A DNA stretch of 64,000 nt from NCBI RefSeq assembly GCF_947495275.1, contig NZ_CANLYL010000003.1, positions 62,001-126,000 on the forward strand, written 5' to 3'. Shown in pieces: positions 45,502-54,744 of the stretch (position 1 is its first letter; each line of letters begins with the position of its first letter). The stretch comes from an uncultured Roseobacter sp. (GTDB taxonomy: Bacteria; Pseudomonadota; Alphaproteobacteria; Rhodobacterales; Rhodobacteraceae). A model generated the notes under the pieces. That model saw only the letters and a program-made list of their open reading frames with translations. It did no database searches and had not been told where the DNA came from. A program made the position numbers and the translations under genes.

Positions 45502-45564
45502 GTGAAAAAATAGATGATTTGTTCACGTTAACGATTCTTGTGAAAAAATCCAGTGAATTTTCAC
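45502..45564. promoter_or_regulatory. Cluster of GTGAA/TTCAC half-sites upstream of the XRE-cupin operon
   Basis: Five half-sites: GTGAA at 45502, TTCAC at 45522, GTGAA at 45540 and 45553, TTCAC at 45560. The last two make GTGAATTTTCAC. GTGAAAAAAT is a perfect 10-base direct repeat (45502-45511 and 45540-45549), 38 bases apart. These are natural candidate operators for the adjacent regulator. Confidence 0.6.
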
Positions 45565-45602
45565 CGCATACCGTGGTCTACGGAAAAAATTCGCCAGCCC
45601 GT

Positions 45603-46061
45603 TCATTCCGCAGCGGTAAAAGCCATCCGCAAGATTCGGGCCAATGCTTGTGCATCTTTTTCGTCGAAGGCATCCGGCTGGTTACTATCAAGATCAAACA
45701 CTCCGATCAGATCACCAGCCCTGTTCCAAACCGGTAAAACAAGTTCCGAGCGCGTGGAATTGGCGCAGGCAATATGGTCGGGAAAGGCATCGACGTCTCG
45801 AACCAACTGCACTTCGCCCGTTCGTGCGGCAGCCCCACAGACGCCCCGTGAAAACGGGATGACCAGACAACCGTGCCCGCCCTGATAGGGACCGATTTTC
45901 AGCACGTCGGGTTCTGTGACACGGTAAAAACCGGTCCAATCAAATCGGTCATCGGCGTGATGCACCTCACAGGCTACAGTCGCCATCAAAGCAACAGTAT
46001 CTGTTTCCCCGCCCGTCAGGGATGCGATGGTTTTTGTGAGCGCCTCATAGTCGACCTTCAA
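45603..46061 (-). CDS. msrC: GAF-domain free methionine-(R)-sulfoxide reductase
   Basis: A 152-residue single-GAF enzyme reducing free Met-(R)-sulfoxide. The three redox cysteines in GHGCLVIP, SRGVCGAAA and HIACANST are spaced 10 and 24 residues, exactly as Cys84, Cys94 and Cys118 in E. coli fRMsr, and HADDRFDWTGFYRV is also conserved. No ATG fits: TTG 46061 with GAGAGA upstream gives the family's N-terminus (LKVDYEAL). An ATG at 46127 would run 62 bases into the thiolase gene. It follows the thiolase by four bases. Confidence 0.9.
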   Translation of the reverse strand: MKVDYEALTKTIASLTGGETDTVALMATVACEVHHADDRFDWTGFYRVTEPDVLKIGPYQGGHGCLVIPFSRGVCGAAARTGEVQLVRDVDAFPDHIACANSTRSELVLPVWNRAGDLIGVFDLDSNQPDAFDEKDAQALARILRMAFTAAE

Positions 46062-46065
46062 GGTA

Positions 46066-47238
46066 TCAGTCTCTCTCGATAGCAATGGCAGTTCCTTCGC
46101 CACCGCCGATACATATGGCTGCAACACCCCGCTTCAACCCGCGCTTTTCCAACGCATTCAACAAGGTAACCATGATGCGTGCCCCTGAGGCACCGATGGG
46201 ATGTCCCAGAGCACAGGCACCACCGTTGACATTCACGATCTCACGATCCAGCGCCATTTCCCGCATGAAGGCCAGAGGCACAACGGCAAAGGCTTCGTTG
46301 ACTTCCCATAAATCTACGCTGTCCTTGGGCCATCCAATATGGTCCAGGAGCTTTTGGGCCGCAGGAACTGGTGCTGTCGTAAAAAGCCCCGGTGCCTGAG
46401 CGTGGCTGGCGTGCCCCAGGATGCGGGCACGAATATTGAGGCCCTGCGCCTGCGCCGCGTCTGCTGACGCAAGCACCAGTGCCGCAGCCCCATCGGAAAT
46501 TGACGACGCATTTGCCGCTGTGACCGTGCCGCCCTCCCGGAACGCTGGCTTCAAATACGGAATTTTCTCTGGTCGGGCGGAGGCAGGTTGCTCATCCGCA
46601 GATACGGTGACGCTTCCCTTGCGCGACGTGATGGAGACAGGGGTGATCTCGCCGTCAAAGGCACCGCTCGACTGCGCATTGAGCGCCCGCGACAAGGAAC
46701 TGAGCGCATATTCATCCTGAACGCTGCGGGTGAACTGATAGGTCTCGGCGCAATCTTCCGCAAATGTTCCCATCAGACGACCCTTGTCATACGCGTCCTC
46801 AAGCCCATCCAGGAACATGTGGTCAATCACCTGCCCATGTCCGATGCGCGCGCCGACACGCATCTTGGGCAGCAGATAAGGCGCATTGGTCATGCTCTCC
46901 ATCCCGCCAGCGACCATGACACCGGTCTGGCCCAGCGCGATCTGATCGAAGGCGATCATAGCGGCTTTCATACCCGACCCGCACATTTTGTTCAGGGTGG
47001 TCGCCGGGACATCTTCGCCGAGACCTGCTTTGAAACCCGCTTGCCGGGCAGGGGCCTGCCCCTGACCCGCAGATAAGACGCATCCCATGAGCACTTCCTC
47101 AACTTGCGCAGCACCCGCCCCATCGATCGCCGCCTTGATCGCAGCACCTCCCAATTCGGACGCTTCCAAACTGGCGAATTCGCCTTGGAACCCCCCCATA
47201 GGTGTCCTTGCTGCTCCTGAAATCACGACATCGCGCAT
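46066..47238 (-). CDS. Thiolase family acetyl-CoA acyltransferase
   Basis: A 390-residue condensing or thiolytic thiolase. The nucleophilic cysteine lies in TLNKMCGSGMKA, the second active-site region is NVNGGACALGHPIGASG and the C-terminal cysteine is in AICIGGGEGTA, completing the Cys-His-Cys set. The closest theme is acetoacetyl-CoA (PhaA/AtoB-type) thiolase. ATG 47238 has GGGAGG upstream; the frame remains open 79 codons further 5' without thiolase sequence. It lies upstream of the Msr gene and diverges from the STAS gene. Confidence 0.93.
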   Translation of the reverse strand: MRDVVISGAARTPMGGFQGEFASLEASELGGAAIKAAIDGAGAAQVEEVLMGCVLSAGQGQAPARQAGFKAGLGEDVPATTLNKMCGSGMKAAMIAFDQIALGQTGVMVAGGMESMTNAPYLLPKMRVGARIGHGQVIDHMFLDGLEDAYDKGRLMGTFAEDCAETYQFTRSVQDEYALSSLSRALNAQSSGAFDGEITPVSITSRKGSVTVSADEQPASARPEKIPYLKPAFREGGTVTAANASSISDGAAALVLASADAAQAQGLNIRARILGHASHAQAPGLFTTAPVPAAQKLLDHIGWPKDSVDLWEVNEAFAVVPLAFMREMALDREIVNVNGGACALGHPIGASGARIMVTLLNALEKRGLKRGVAAICIGGGEGTAIAIERD

Positions 47239-47319
47239 CGGGTGGCCTCCCTGCTGGGCTAAATGGAATAGTAAGATTTGCCCTTTAAAGAGCGAAGATC
47301 CAGAACTTCGGGGTATATA

Positions 47320-47658
47320 ATGCAACTCTCGACCAAAACAGAAGATCAGTTGCGCATTGTTTCTGTTCAGGAACCGCGCATCGATGCGGCCGTCGCAATT
47401 GAATTCAAGGATGCCATGCGCGCTGAAACAGATGGTGGCTCGGAAATCGTGGTGCTTGACCTCAGCGAAGTGCAATTCATCGATTCAAGCGGGTTGGGGG
47501 CGATTGTCGCCGCAATGAAAAATCTGGGCGCCGAGCGCAGAATGGCACTGGCCGGTCTGACGCCGACGGTGGAACGGGTGTTCAAGCTGACCCGAATGGA
47601 TACTGTTTTCAGCGTATTCTCTACAGTTGATGGTGCACTCAAAGAACTGCGCAATTGA
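47320..47658 (+). CDS. STAS-domain anti-sigma factor antagonist
   Basis: A 112-residue anti-anti-sigma factor-like protein. The STAS hallmark VQFIDSSGLGAIVAAMKNLG contains the DSSG site whose serine is phosphorylated by a partner kinase in SpoIIAA/RsbV systems. The N-terminus is an unusual basic/polar strand and the C-terminus predicts a final helix (DGALKELR). The partner kinase follows immediately (27 bases). ATG 47320 is preceded by a weak GGGG element. Confidence 0.92.
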   Translation: MQLSTKTEDQLRIVSVQEPRIDAAVAIEFKDAMRAETDGGSEIVVLDLSEVQFIDSSGLGAIVAAMKNLGAERRMALAGLTPTVERVFKLTRMDTVFSVFSTVDGALKELRN

Positions 47659-47684
47659 TCACGGGCACGAAAAGGACCAATCTG

Positions 47685-48134
47685 ATGGCCGTTGCCTTGC
47701 TGCCTCCGTTTGAAATCTCAGTACAAAGCAGCGATATGGCTGTGCGCGATGCGCTCGCTCAAATTTTGACGGAATTGGGTCCACTGGAGCTAAGCGTCGA
47801 AGAATCGGGGACCATCGAACTGGTGTTGGCAGAGGTGCTCAACAATATTGTCGAACATGCCTATCCAGAGCCGGACAACCCCGGTGACATCCATATTTAC
47901 TGCAACCATCGGCCAGACGGGCTTCATCTGAAAATCACGGATCAAGGGGCTGCCATGCCCGATGGCGCGGCCCCATTGGGCAAGCAAGCCTCTCTGGATG
48001 TCGACCTGATGGATTTACCCGAAGGCGGATTCGGCTGGTTCCTGATTCAGGATCTCGCCAAGGATGTTCAATACGCACGCGTTGAAAACGAGAACCAGTT
48101 GACGATACGGATCGCCGTTGCACTCTCTTCCTGA
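47685..48134 (+). CDS. Anti-sigma factor serine kinase (RsbW/SpoIIAB-like HATPase)
   Basis: A 149-residue GHKL ATPase: N box LVLAEVLNNIVEHAY, G1-like LKITDQGAAMP and GGFGWFLIQDLAKDV. Together with the preceding STAS protein it makes the two central parts of a partner-switching module. No sigma factor, PP2C phosphatase or sensor is encoded here, so the target and signal lie elsewhere. ATG 47685 has AAGGA eight bases upstream; a TTG at 47655 is the weaker alternative. Confidence 0.92.
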   Translation: MAVALLPPFEISVQSSDMAVRDALAQILTELGPLELSVEESGTIELVLAEVLNNIVEHAYPEPDNPGDIHIYCNHRPDGLHLKITDQGAAMPDGAAPLGKQASLDVDLMDLPEGGFGWFLIQDLAKDVQYARVENENQLTIRIAVALSS

Positions 48135-48409
48135 CAGAGGTCCTTAAGGTTTCAAAAACCAAGCCTTAATTCTTCCGTAATCTTCCCCCAAAGCGCCGCG
48201 TTGAGATCATATTGCCGCCTTGTTCACTGGGCATTCTCTGTCTTGTAGCTGCATATAGCTTCCCTCGGCGCTGCGCGTAATAGCCCCCACCCAGTGCGCG
48301 GCGTCGAGGAACTTACCTTCCCCATCATCAGTAACCGTTCTGCGATCAGGATGGACATCGCCACCTGCGCCGTTAACTTGCGTCCGAACCTTCACAACTG
48401 GGGCAGAAG

Positions 48410-49987
48410 ATGCGCGATTTTCACTTTCCGGGCCGGTCGCCCGTATTTGCACTCAACGGTATGTGCGCAACATCCCATCCTCTCGGCGCAAAGACCGCCG
48501 TGGACATCCTCGAAAAAGGTGGCAATGCGATGGATGCGGCGATTGCAGGTGCCATTGTGCTGGGGATATGCGAACCGCAGATGACCGGAATCGGCGGTGA
48601 CTGCTTTGTCCTTTGGCAAGATGGTGACGGAAGCGAAGTTAAAGCGCTCAATGGATCGGGACGCGCACCGGCAGCACTTGATGCCGCAGTTCTGAGAGAT
48701 CAGGGTGACAGCACGGTCCCAATCCAAAGCCCCCACTCCGTGACCATCCCCGGTGCTGTGGATGCATTTTGTTTCCTGTCCGAAAACTACGGAAAAATTG
48801 GCCTTTTTGACATACTTGCACCTGCGATAGCGGCCGCGGAAAACGGCGTACCTGTCGCTTCTCGCGTGGCTTTTGACTGGAAGCGCGATGCGGCAGTCCT
48901 GCAAGAGACTGCCCGACAGTTCTATCTGATTGACGGGAAAATCCCAGAAATCGGTCAGATTTTCCGCGCGCCCAATCAAGCCAAAGTACTGAGGCGCATC
49001 GCCTCGGAAGGTCGCGACGCATTTTATTCTGGGGAAATCGCCGAAGATATGGTGAACACTCTGAACAGGCTTGGCGGGCGGCATACAATGGACGATTTCG
49101 CCGATGTCGCGGTGACCCCCACAACACCGGTTTCAGGCACATACCGGGATATCGACATCGTTGAACACCCACCAAACGGCCATGGCGCTACAGCCTTGCT
49201 GATGATGAATATCATTACCCAATTCGACATTGCGAGCATGGAACCCCTTGGCACATTGCGCACCCACGTCGAAGCCGAAGCGGCCAAGCTCGCCTACGAT
49301 ACGCGTAACAGGTTTCTGGCGGATGCCGATTTCATGACCCGGTTGGATCACATGCTGAGTATGGAAACCGCCAGGAAACTGGCGGCTCTGATTGACCCCC
49401 GGAAAGCGATGCCGAATGCCACCTCAATTTCGGAAAACGTGCACAAGGACACCATCTATATCACAACGGTGGATCGTGACGGCATGTCGGTGTCTCTCAT
49501 CTATTCGATATTCAACGGTTTTGGGTCGGGTATTGCGTCAGACAAATTTGGCATATTGCTGCAAAATCGCGGCTCTGGGTTCACGCTGGAACAGGGCCAC
49601 CCCAACGAATTGAAGGGCGGCAAGCGGCCCATGCACACCATCATCCCGGGCATGGTGCGCAAAAACGGCAAGGTGATCATGCCGTTTGGCGTGATGGGCG
49701 GAGCTTATCAGCCAAATGGACACGCTCGTTTTGCCTCTAACCTCGTTGACTTTGGTATGGATCCACAGACGGCCATTGATCTCCCGCGCGCCTTTTCAGA
49801 TGCAGGTTCGATGAAGGTGGAACGTGGATATTCAGATCAGGTTCGACAGGAACTCAGCGATATGGGGCACAACGTCAGCATCCCCGATACGCCGATTGGG
49901 GGCGCGCAGGCGATCCGCATTCGTGATGACGGAATTCTTGAGGGTGCGAGTGACCCGCGGAAAGACGGATGCGCTTTAGGTTATTGA
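48410..49987 (+). CDS. Gamma-glutamyltransferase family protein
   Basis: A 525-residue N-terminal nucleophile hydrolase of the GGT family. CATSHPLGAKTAVDILEKGG and GNAMDAAIAG open the large chain; the processing site is near the KDTIYITTVDRDG motif, whose Thr would be the autocatalytic nucleophile. FGSGIASDKFGILLQN and the later FGVMGGAYQPNGHARF complete the small chain. No signal peptide is visible, unlike periplasmic GGT, so it is probably cytoplasmic and may act as an acylase or a glutathione/gamma-glutamyl hydrolase. The start is judged from continuity only; the ribosome site is poor. Confidence 0.88.
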   Translation: MRDFHFPGRSPVFALNGMCATSHPLGAKTAVDILEKGGNAMDAAIAGAIVLGICEPQMTGIGGDCFVLWQDGDGSEVKALNGSGRAPAALDAAVLRDQGDSTVPIQSPHSVTIPGAVDAFCFLSENYGKIGLFDILAPAIAAAENGVPVASRVAFDWKRDAAVLQETARQFYLIDGKIPEIGQIFRAPNQAKVLRRIASEGRDAFYSGEIAEDMVNTLNRLGGRHTMDDFADVAVTPTTPVSGTYRDIDIVEHPPNGHGATALLMMNIITQFDIASMEPLGTLRTHVEAEAAKLAYDTRNRFLADADFMTRLDHMLSMETARKLAALIDPRKAMPNATSISENVHKDTIYITTVDRDGMSVSLIYSIFNGFGSGIASDKFGILLQNRGSGFTLEQGHPNELKGGKRPMHTIIPGMVRKNGKVIMPFGVMGGAYQPNGHARFASNLVDFGMDPQTAIDLPRAFSDAGSMKVERGYSDQVRQELSDMGHNVSIPDTPIGGAQAIRIRDDGILEGASDPRKDGCALGY

Positions 49988-50024
49988 AAACAGGACCTTG
50001 AGTAAGTTCTGCGTCGATAGCCTG

Positions 50025-50351
50025 TCAGTTCAGCTGGAAATGCAAAGGGTAGGATCCGTCTTGGAACGGGCCAAACAAATCCGGAATATCCGGGTGATCG
50101 ACCGGCTCGCCTGAGTAGTCCGCTATCAGGTTCTGCTCGGACACGTAGGCGACGTAGTAGCTCTGGTCATTTTCTGCCAACAAATGATAATATGGTTGTT
50201 CTTTGACCGGGCGGCTCTCTTCGGGGATCGCCTCATACCATTCTTCGGTATTCGCAAACTCCGGATCAACGTCAAAAATCACCCCGCGAAAGGGGTGTTT
50301 CTTATGTCGGACGACCTGTCCGAGATGATATTTTGCACGCGTTCGTAACAT
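50025..50351 (-). CDS. hspQ: Heat shock protein HspQ
   Basis: A 108-residue hemimethylated-DNA-binding/YccV-like protein. AKYHLGQVVRHKKHPFRGVI and PYYHLLAENDQSYYVAYVSEQNL are the conserved beta-barrel blocks of HspQ, which modulates DnaA stability in E. coli and acts as a Lon specificity factor in Yersinia. ATG 50351 is chosen over an upstream TTG at 50357. It converges with the gamma-glutamyltransferase gene. Confidence 0.93.
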   Translation of the reverse strand: MLRTRAKYHLGQVVRHKKHPFRGVIFDVDPEFANTEEWYEAIPEESRPVKEQPYYHLLAENDQSYYVAYVSEQNLIADYSGEPVDHPDIPDLFGPFQDGSYPLHFQLN

Positions 50352-50479
50352 TACCAACCAGCCCCCTACCGTTCAATTTTACACGCTTCAAGAGGTATTT
50401 GTCCAATCACAGCCACCTTTGGAGGGGAAACAGACTGTGATCACCCCACTGACAGTATGAAAAACCTCTCTTTACTCAC

Positions 50480-50497
50480 TTTGCAGCGTATTTGCAG
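50480..50497. repeat. Tandem TTTGCAG direct repeat upstream of the SLT lipoprotein gene
   Basis: TTTGCAG occurs at 50480-50486 and 50491-50497, 11 bases apart (one helical turn), about 105 bases before the start. It is a possible dimer binding site. A TATAAT occurs at 50530-50535 without a clear -35. Confidence 0.35.
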
Positions 50498-50598
50498 GGT
50501 CTACAAAGTAAGCTTCTGCCAAAAACATGTATAATTCGTGATTTCCCCACAGACGAATTTCGGTTAAACTAACGAAAAATAAAAGAAGCGAGAGGCAG

Positions 50599-51186
50599 AT
50601 GAGCAGAAGTCTTCGCGCTATGATTCTTGTATTGCTGGTGGCCTCCTGTGGAGGCGGCCAAGGCAGCGCGCCGCGTCATCTTGATGATGCGTGCAAGATC
50701 GTGCAACAGCGCCCCGAATACATCAAAGCGTTCCGGAAAACGGAAAAGAAATGGGGCGTGCCGGTGCATGTCCAAATGGCGACGATCCATCAGGAAAGCA
50801 AATTCATCTCCAATGCACGCACCCCGCATAAATACGCGCTGGGGATCATTCCGATGGGCCGTCAGTCAAGCGCCTATGGTTATGCGCAGGCGTTGGACGG
50901 CACCTGGGACGACTACAAACGCGCAACCGGCAAGCGATTTGCGAAACGGGACCGGATCAAAGACGCCTCAGATTTCATGGGATGGTACATGGTCAACAGC
51001 CGGTCAAAGAACGGCATCCCCCTGACGGATACGCGTAACCAGTACCTTGCCTATCATGAAGGTCACACCGGGTACGCGCGTGGTAGCTACAACCGCAAAT
51101 CCTGGCTCTTGCAGGTCGCCAACAAGGTCGATGCCCGCGCGGACACCTATCAGGCGCAATTGGCGACATGTAATCTGCGGCGATAA
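50599..51186 (+). CDS. Lytic transglycosylase-like (SLT) lipoprotein
   Basis: A 195-residue putative lipoprotein: signal with lipobox VASC (Cys at about 17), then a compact SLT-like domain. ATIHQESKFISNART carries the catalytic Glu, followed by AYGYAQALDGTWDDYK and NQYLAYHEGHTGYARGSY, all typical of the SLT fold. It would cleave peptidoglycan at the outer membrane inner leaflet. It converges with lolA over a gap of six bases. Confidence 0.88.
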   Translation: MSRSLRAMILVLLVASCGGGQGSAPRHLDDACKIVQQRPEYIKAFRKTEKKWGVPVHVQMATIHQESKFISNARTPHKYALGIIPMGRQSSAYGYAQALDGTWDDYKRATGKRFAKRDRIKDASDFMGWYMVNSRSKNGIPLTDTRNQYLAYHEGHTGYARGSYNRKSWLLQVANKVDARADTYQAQLATCNLRR

Positions 51187-51192
51187 CCGAGT

Positions 51193-51786
51193 TTAACGAT
51201 CCCGGTTTCGCAATGCGCGGCCGGGATCGAACAGGCTGTTTTTCAAAGGAACGCCTGCTTCGAAAGCACCCAATATTACCGTCGTCTGGCCGCCATTGGC
51301 ATCGTTGATGATCCATTGCCGCAGCTCCACCGGATTTTCGGTAAAGCTCATCTGAATGGTTCCGTAGTCCGGGTTATCAGGATCCTGCGCGGTCACAATC
51401 GTGGCTGTGCCATCGTAGGTGTGTCCAGTGACCATCCTCGCCCGGCTTAAATTCACATTTCGGGCCAATATCAGCGACAGTGGTGTCTTGCTTAGCGGAT
51501 AGGTCTCGGGAGGCTGGTTGGATTTTTTGTCAATGATCACGACTGCATTGGCGTCAGCAAGCACCAAAGCCTGTTCCGGTGGATCATATTCAAACCGCAT
51601 TTTTCCCGGTCGTTTGATGTAAAGCTGACCGCTGCTGATCGTTCCGTCATCATTGATTTGCGTAAAGGCGCCTTGGGCGGTTTTCAAATTGTTGAGATAG
51701 TTGGAAATCTCATTCAGTGACAGTTGATCCGCAGCTGCTGGCAAGGCCAGACAGGCGATCAGAACGGCGGCGATCAAACGTTTCAT
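51193..51786 (-). CDS. lolA: Outer-membrane lipoprotein carrier protein LolA
   Basis: Periplasmic chaperone that carries lipoproteins from LolCDE to the outer membrane. The 197-residue product has a signal peptide (about 1-19) and mature sequence LKTAQGAFTQINDDGTISSG, GKMRFEYDPPEQALVLAD and NPDYGTIQMSF, all of the LolA beta-barrel family. ATG 51786 has AAGGAG upstream. It follows ftsK by 121 bases on the same strand, a conserved neighbour pair in many bacteria. Confidence 0.95.
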   Translation of the reverse strand: MKRLIAAVLIACLALPAAADQLSLNEISNYLNNLKTAQGAFTQINDDGTISSGQLYIKRPGKMRFEYDPPEQALVLADANAVVIIDKKSNQPPETYPLSKTPLSLILARNVNLSRARMVTGHTYDGTATIVTAQDPDNPDYGTIQMSFTENPVELRQWIINDANGGQTTVILGAFEAGVPLKNSLFDPGRALRNRDR

Positions 51787-51907
51787 CCAAAGCTCCTTGA
51801 GCAATCGTATTCTGGACATCAGTTAAGTACGAAGGCCTTGTTATGCGATATCAGCGGTCAGAATGATCGTCATTCCGCCACTGAATCCTAAGGTAACGCT
51901 CAAAAGC

Positions 51908-54727
51908 CTATTGCTGTTCCGGAACAAGTATCTCACGTTTGCCGACATGGTTGGCAGCGGACACCAACCCCTGCTCTTCCATTTGCTCCACCAGACGCGC
52001 GGCTTTGTTGTAGCCGATAGCCAGTTTACGCTGGATATAGCTGGTCGAACACTTGCGGTCCCGGATCACAACCTGCACCGCTGAATCGTAGAGAGCGTCT
52101 TCGCCATCGGTATTTCCGCCCAGGCCAAGAACAGCATCTATATCACTTTCCTTGTCCTCGGACGGCCCCTCGACAACACCGTTGATGTAATCCGGCTCTC
52201 CATATGCCTTGAGGTGATTGACGATTTCCTCAACCTCTTCGTCAGAGACAAAAGGACCATGACACCGGGTGATCTTTGCGCCACCTGCCATGTAGAGCAT
52301 GTCCCCCATGCCCAGAAGTTGTTCGGCCCCCATTTCACCCAGGATCGTGCGGCTGTCGATTTTCGATGTCACCTGGAACGAAATACGCGTCGGGAAATTT
52401 GCCTTGATGGTGCCGGTAATGACATCTACCGACGGGCGCTGCGTGGCCATGATCAGGTGAATGCCGGACGCCCGCGCCATCTGTGCAAGGCGTTGAATAC
52501 AGGCTTCGATCTCCTTGCCCGCCACCATCATCAGGTCAGCCATCTCATCAACGATCACGACGATATAGGGAAGTGCTTCGGGGGTGTTCTCTTCAGTCTC
52601 GAACACGGGTTCACCCGTCTCCTCGTCAAACCCGGTTTGGACCGTGCGGGTAAAAAGCTCACCTTTGGACAAGGCTTCACGCACCCGACTGTTGTAGCCC
52701 TCGATATTGCGTACGCCCATCTTGGACATCTTGCGATACCGTTCTTCCATCTCGCCGACGACCCATTTCAGCGCCACAACAGCCTTTTTAGGGTCGGTTA
52801 CGACAGGCGACAGCAAATGTGGAATACCGTCATAGACGCTGAGTTCCAGCATCTTCGGGTCGATCATGATCATTCTGCATTCTTCGGGCGTCAGTTTGTA
52901 AAGCAGCGACAGGATCATCGTATTGATTGCGACGGATTTACCCGAACCCGTTGTCCCCGCGATCAAAAGGTGGGGCATCTTGGCAAGGTTCGCCACGACC
53001 GGATCGCCGCCGATGTCCTTGCCCAAAGCCAGCGGCAGACGCATGTTGCTGTCGCCAAAATCGCGACCTGCGAGAATCTCGCGCAACACGACTTTCTCGC
53101 GGCTCTCGTTGGGCAATTCGATACCAATGACTGAGCGGCCGGGAACGGTAGACACGCGCGCGGAAAGTGCCGCCATGGAACGTGCGATATCATCTGCCAA
53201 TCCGATCACCCGCGACGCCTTGAGACCGGGCGCGGGTTCGAGTTCGTACATGGTGACCACGGGACCGGGTCGCACCGCAACGATTTCCCCCTTCACGCCA
53301 TAGTCATCCAGAACGGATTCCAGCATCCGCGCATTTTCTTCCAGCGCTTCGTCGCTCAGATGCAGCCGTTGCACGTTGACCGGATTTTCCAACAGGCTGA
53401 GCGGCGGCAATTCGAAGCCCGGATGCGTATCTTCAAAGGACAGCTTCGGTTGCGCTTCGGCCTTTGCACGTGTCGAGGGTTGTACCGGTTTGCGGTTCAG
53501 TTGCTGGATGACCCGACGTGGCTCTGCCGCCGGAATTACGGGTGCCTCAACGTCAGCGACCTCGAAATCCTGCTCCACGATGTCAAGCTCATCTGGGAGC
53601 GGAGGAATAGACGCTGATCTGGAGGCCGTCAAAGGTGGTTCGGCCCGCGCGCCAGAAGTATCAAGAACCAAAGCATCCGGGCCCCGGCCACGCCCTTTGG
53701 TCAACGGGGCCGTTGCAGGAACATGAACCGCGTTACTGGTCCGGGCGCGCGATTTGATCACATCAGCGATACGGGCCTTGATCCGCTCTTCACCCGGCGC
53801 ATCCTCATAATCGACTTCAGCGTCATATTCGATCAATTCAGGCTCAGGCATTTTTTCCGGACGTTTGACCAAACCCGGTAAACGGGACAGCAATCCCTGT
53901 CTTGTTTCCTCCGGATCTTCCTGGAACTTCGGAACCGCCTGCACCGGTGCAACTTCGGTGTGGATGGTCGTGTCCGCGATTTCCTGCGCTGCCGCCGCGC
54001 GCGCCTCCTTCGCCTGTGCACGACGTTCGGCGTGACGCGCTGACATGTTTTGGGCGGTACTGAGCGCCCCACTGGCACCACGCCCCAGCACCGCCATGAT
54101 CCCGGCGTAGATCATGATCAGACCTACCAGCAGAAAACGACCAATCCGGGTCAATTCAGGCTTGGTAAAGCCCGTGACAAAGGCACCAATCGCAAGAATG
54201 CCAATTGCCATCAGCAGCGACATCAGCTTGACCGTAAAGGTCGAACCAATAGGCAGCAACGTCAGCAAAGCACCCATGACCGTGTCACCAAAGAGACCTC
54301 CCAGCCCAAAGCTGTGAGTGTCCAGCCAGTTTCCATCCGGTGTCAGAGTTGCCGCGTAGATGGCACCAAGCACAATCGCGATAGGGGCAAAGATCAGACG
54401 ACCTATGGCGCGATCAGCCCCCTGATGCAGCGCGAACCGTAAACCCCAGGCAACCAGCACAATACCAATGCCCCAGGCTCCCCAGCCAACAATCATGAAA
54501 AGTGGCGCCGCCAATGAAGCACCGGTCCGTCCGAGCCAGTTCTGAACGGGCGCGTCGGTGGACACCATCCAATTGGGATCATCTGGCGTGTAAGACGCAA
54601 TCATTGCACAGGCCATACAGCCGAGCACGATCAATACGAGACCAAACAGTTCCTTGCCGCGCCTTTCCACCGCTGCTGCCATATTGCTGTCCAGCAGCGG
54701 ATCGCGTCCTCGTGTTTGATATGCCAT
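51908..54727 (-). CDS. ftsK: DNA translocase FtsK
   Basis: Septal DNA pump for chromosome dimer resolution, 939 residues. Four N-terminal transmembrane helices (about 28-200), a low-complexity Pro/Glu/Arg-rich linker (about 230-440), then the motor with Walker [13 protein letters not shown] (about 590) and Walker [13 protein letters not shown] (about 724). The C-terminal gamma winged helix ([21 protein letters not shown]) reads KOPS sites. ATG 54727 has GAGGG eight bases upstream. It sits 17 bases after the aminotransferase gene. Confidence 0.97.
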   Translation of the reverse strand: MAYQTRGRDPLLDSNMAAAVERRGKELFGLVLIVLGCMACAMIASYTPDDPNWMVSTDAPVQNWLGRTGASLAAPLFMIVGWGAWGIGIVLVAWGLRFALHQGADRAIGRLIFAPIAIVLGAIYAATLTPDGNWLDTHSFGLGGLFGDTVMGALLTLLPIGSTFTVKLMSLLMAIGILAIGAFVTGFTKPELTRIGRFLLVGLIMIYAGIMAVLGRGASGALSTAQNMSARHAERRAQAKEARAAAAQEIADTTIHTEVAPVQAVPKFQEDPEETRQGLLSRLPGLVKRPEKMPEPELIEYDAEVDYEDAPGEERIKARIADVIKSRARTSNAVHVPATAPLTKGRGRGPDALVLDTSGARAEPPLTASRSASIPPLPDELDIVEQDFEVADVEAPVIPAAEPRRVIQQLNRKPVQPSTRAKAEAQPKLSFEDTHPGFELPPLSLLENPVNVQRLHLSDEALEENARMLESVLDDYGVKGEIVAVRPGPVVTMYELEPAPGLKASRVIGLADDIARSMAALSARVSTVPGRSVIGIELPNESREKVVLREILAGRDFGDSNMRLPLALGKDIGGDPVVANLAKMPHLLIAGTTGSGKSVAINTMILSLLYKLTPEECRMIMIDPKMLELSVYDGIPHLLSPVVTDPKKAVVALKWVVGEMEERYRKMSKMGVRNIEGYNSRVREALSKGELFTRTVQTGFDEETGEPVFETEENTPEALPYIVVIVDEMADLMMVAGKEIEACIQRLAQMARASGIHLIMATQRPSVDVITGTIKANFPTRISFQVTSKIDSRTILGEMGAEQLLGMGDMLYMAGGAKITRCHGPFVSDEEVEEIVNHLKAYGEPDYINGVVEGPSEDKESDIDAVLGLGGNTDGEDALYDSAVQVVIRDRKCSTSYIQRKLAIGYNKAARLVEQMEEQGLVSAANHVGKREILVPEQQ

Positions 54728-54744
54728 TTTACGATCCCTCATTT

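Noticed and set aside
52214-53134. 306-residue rightward open frame opposite the ftsK motor
   Set aside because: It covers the antisense of the Walker A and B region of ftsK; no ribosome site, no domain.
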